This document shows, in pieces, positions 63,874-64,000 of a stretch of 64,000 bases of DNA. Both the position numbers and the translations under genes were made by a program. Below the pieces are notes generated by a model. It worked only from the letters and a program-made list of their open reading frames with translations. It was not told the origin of the DNA and did not search any database. Position 1 is the stretch's first letter, and the number at the start of each line of letters is the position of its first letter. Source of the stretch: Streptomyces roseirectus (GTDB taxonomy: Bacteria > Actinomycetota > Actinomycetes > Streptomycetales > Streptomycetaceae); contig NZ_CP060828.1 in NCBI RefSeq assembly GCF_014489635.1, forward strand, positions 3,386,001 through 3,450,000, given 5' to 3'.

Positions 63874-64000
63874 TCAGTTCACCGTCCGCACCGGCAGCGG
63901 CGCCAGCGATTTTCTTAGCGCGCACGCCAGTTCCCCGTACTCGTCGGCCCGTGCCGCGCCCGTCCGGGTCGCGAGGGCGATGCGGCGGGTGGGGGCCGGG
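63874..64000 (-). CDS. LysR-like regulator, 3' end only
   Basis: The window cuts the gene; the visible last ~41 codons read PAPTRRIALATRTGAARADEY, then ELACALRKSLAPLPVRTVN and stop. The pattern of a hydrophobic strand followed by a terminal amphipathic helix is that of the C-terminus of LysR substrate-binding domains. The call rests on a short fragment. Confidence 0.45.
   Translation of the reverse strand, partial: PAPTRRIALATRTGAARADEYGELACALRKSLAPLPVRTVN

Noticed and set aside
63353..63925. Coding frames through the 33-bp repeats
   Set aside because: Both strands are open with 11-residue repeats, there is no start-site support, and one frame overlaps the permease and the LysR-like gene ends.

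Overview
The window reads as a chromosome segment of a Streptomyces or a very close filamentous actinomycete. The signs are very high GC with strong third-position GC, many GTG starts, GTGA/ATGA stop-start overlaps between cotranscribed genes, and genus-typical families: WhiB-like protein, SARP, ScbR-like TetR proteins, XRE/DUF397 pair, SpoIIE-type phosphatases, DUF1707, DUF4245, DUF6542. I saw no rRNA, tRNA or CRISPR array.

Layout. 1-13.8 kb: end of a succinate dehydrogenase/fumarate reductase iron-sulfur gene, a SAM methyltransferase, a phosphotransferase-fold protein, a very large RsbU/SpoIIE-type phosphatase with a ~575-residue repetitive disordered N-terminus, an ATP-binding anti-sigma-like protein, a Nudix hydrolase, a GntR regulator, a septum-formation-like membrane protein, a TetR regulator and an IS701-like protein that has lost catalytic residues. 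13.9-29.5 kb: a candidate biosynthetic locus. One coupled operon carries class II DAHP synthase, EntA-like dehydrogenase, PhzD-like isochorismatase, PhzE-like ADIC synthase, shikimate kinase and chorismate synthase, which together should make 3-hydroxyanthranilate. Next to it lie a SARP activator, two gamma-butyrolactone-receptor-like TetR proteins, and a 1120-residue fusion of luciferase-like monooxygenase, condensation-like, thioesterase-like and flavin reductase domains, coupled to a 61-residue unknown protein. The condensation-like domain has HRxxxDG instead of HHxxxDG, and the thioesterase-like domain has GHGGG instead of GHSxG.

29.6-33.3 kb: a broken Uma2-type gene, then a small island (SNF2 helicase plus PIN-domain toxin/antitoxin pair) bounded by an 18-bp direct repeat of the 3' end of ychF. 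The terminator that would belong to ychF lies beyond the far repeat, which suggests insertion into the ychF 3' end.

33.3-53.6 kb: conserved core genes: ychF, DUF6542 protein, ppgK, ispH, xseA-xseB, a nitroreductase, class I fumarase, DUF1707 protein, a WhiB-like protein, glpX, DUF4245 protein, fumC, DUF402/FomD-like protein, a second SpoIIE phosphatase, a penicillin-binding protein and an SPFH protein.

53.6-57.5 kb: a graspetide (ATP-grasp RiPP) operon with precursor, ATP-grasp ligase and a PIMT-like methyltransferase, all coupled by GTGA overlaps, beside a small protein and an XRE/DUF397 regulatory pair. 57.5-64 kb: a TPR-like protein, two tiny coupled genes, a minimal GntR regulator, a PadR-ABC transporter operon, a 33-bp tandem repeat array, and the 3' end of a probable LysR gene.

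All family calls come from reading motifs by eye; no database search was made.
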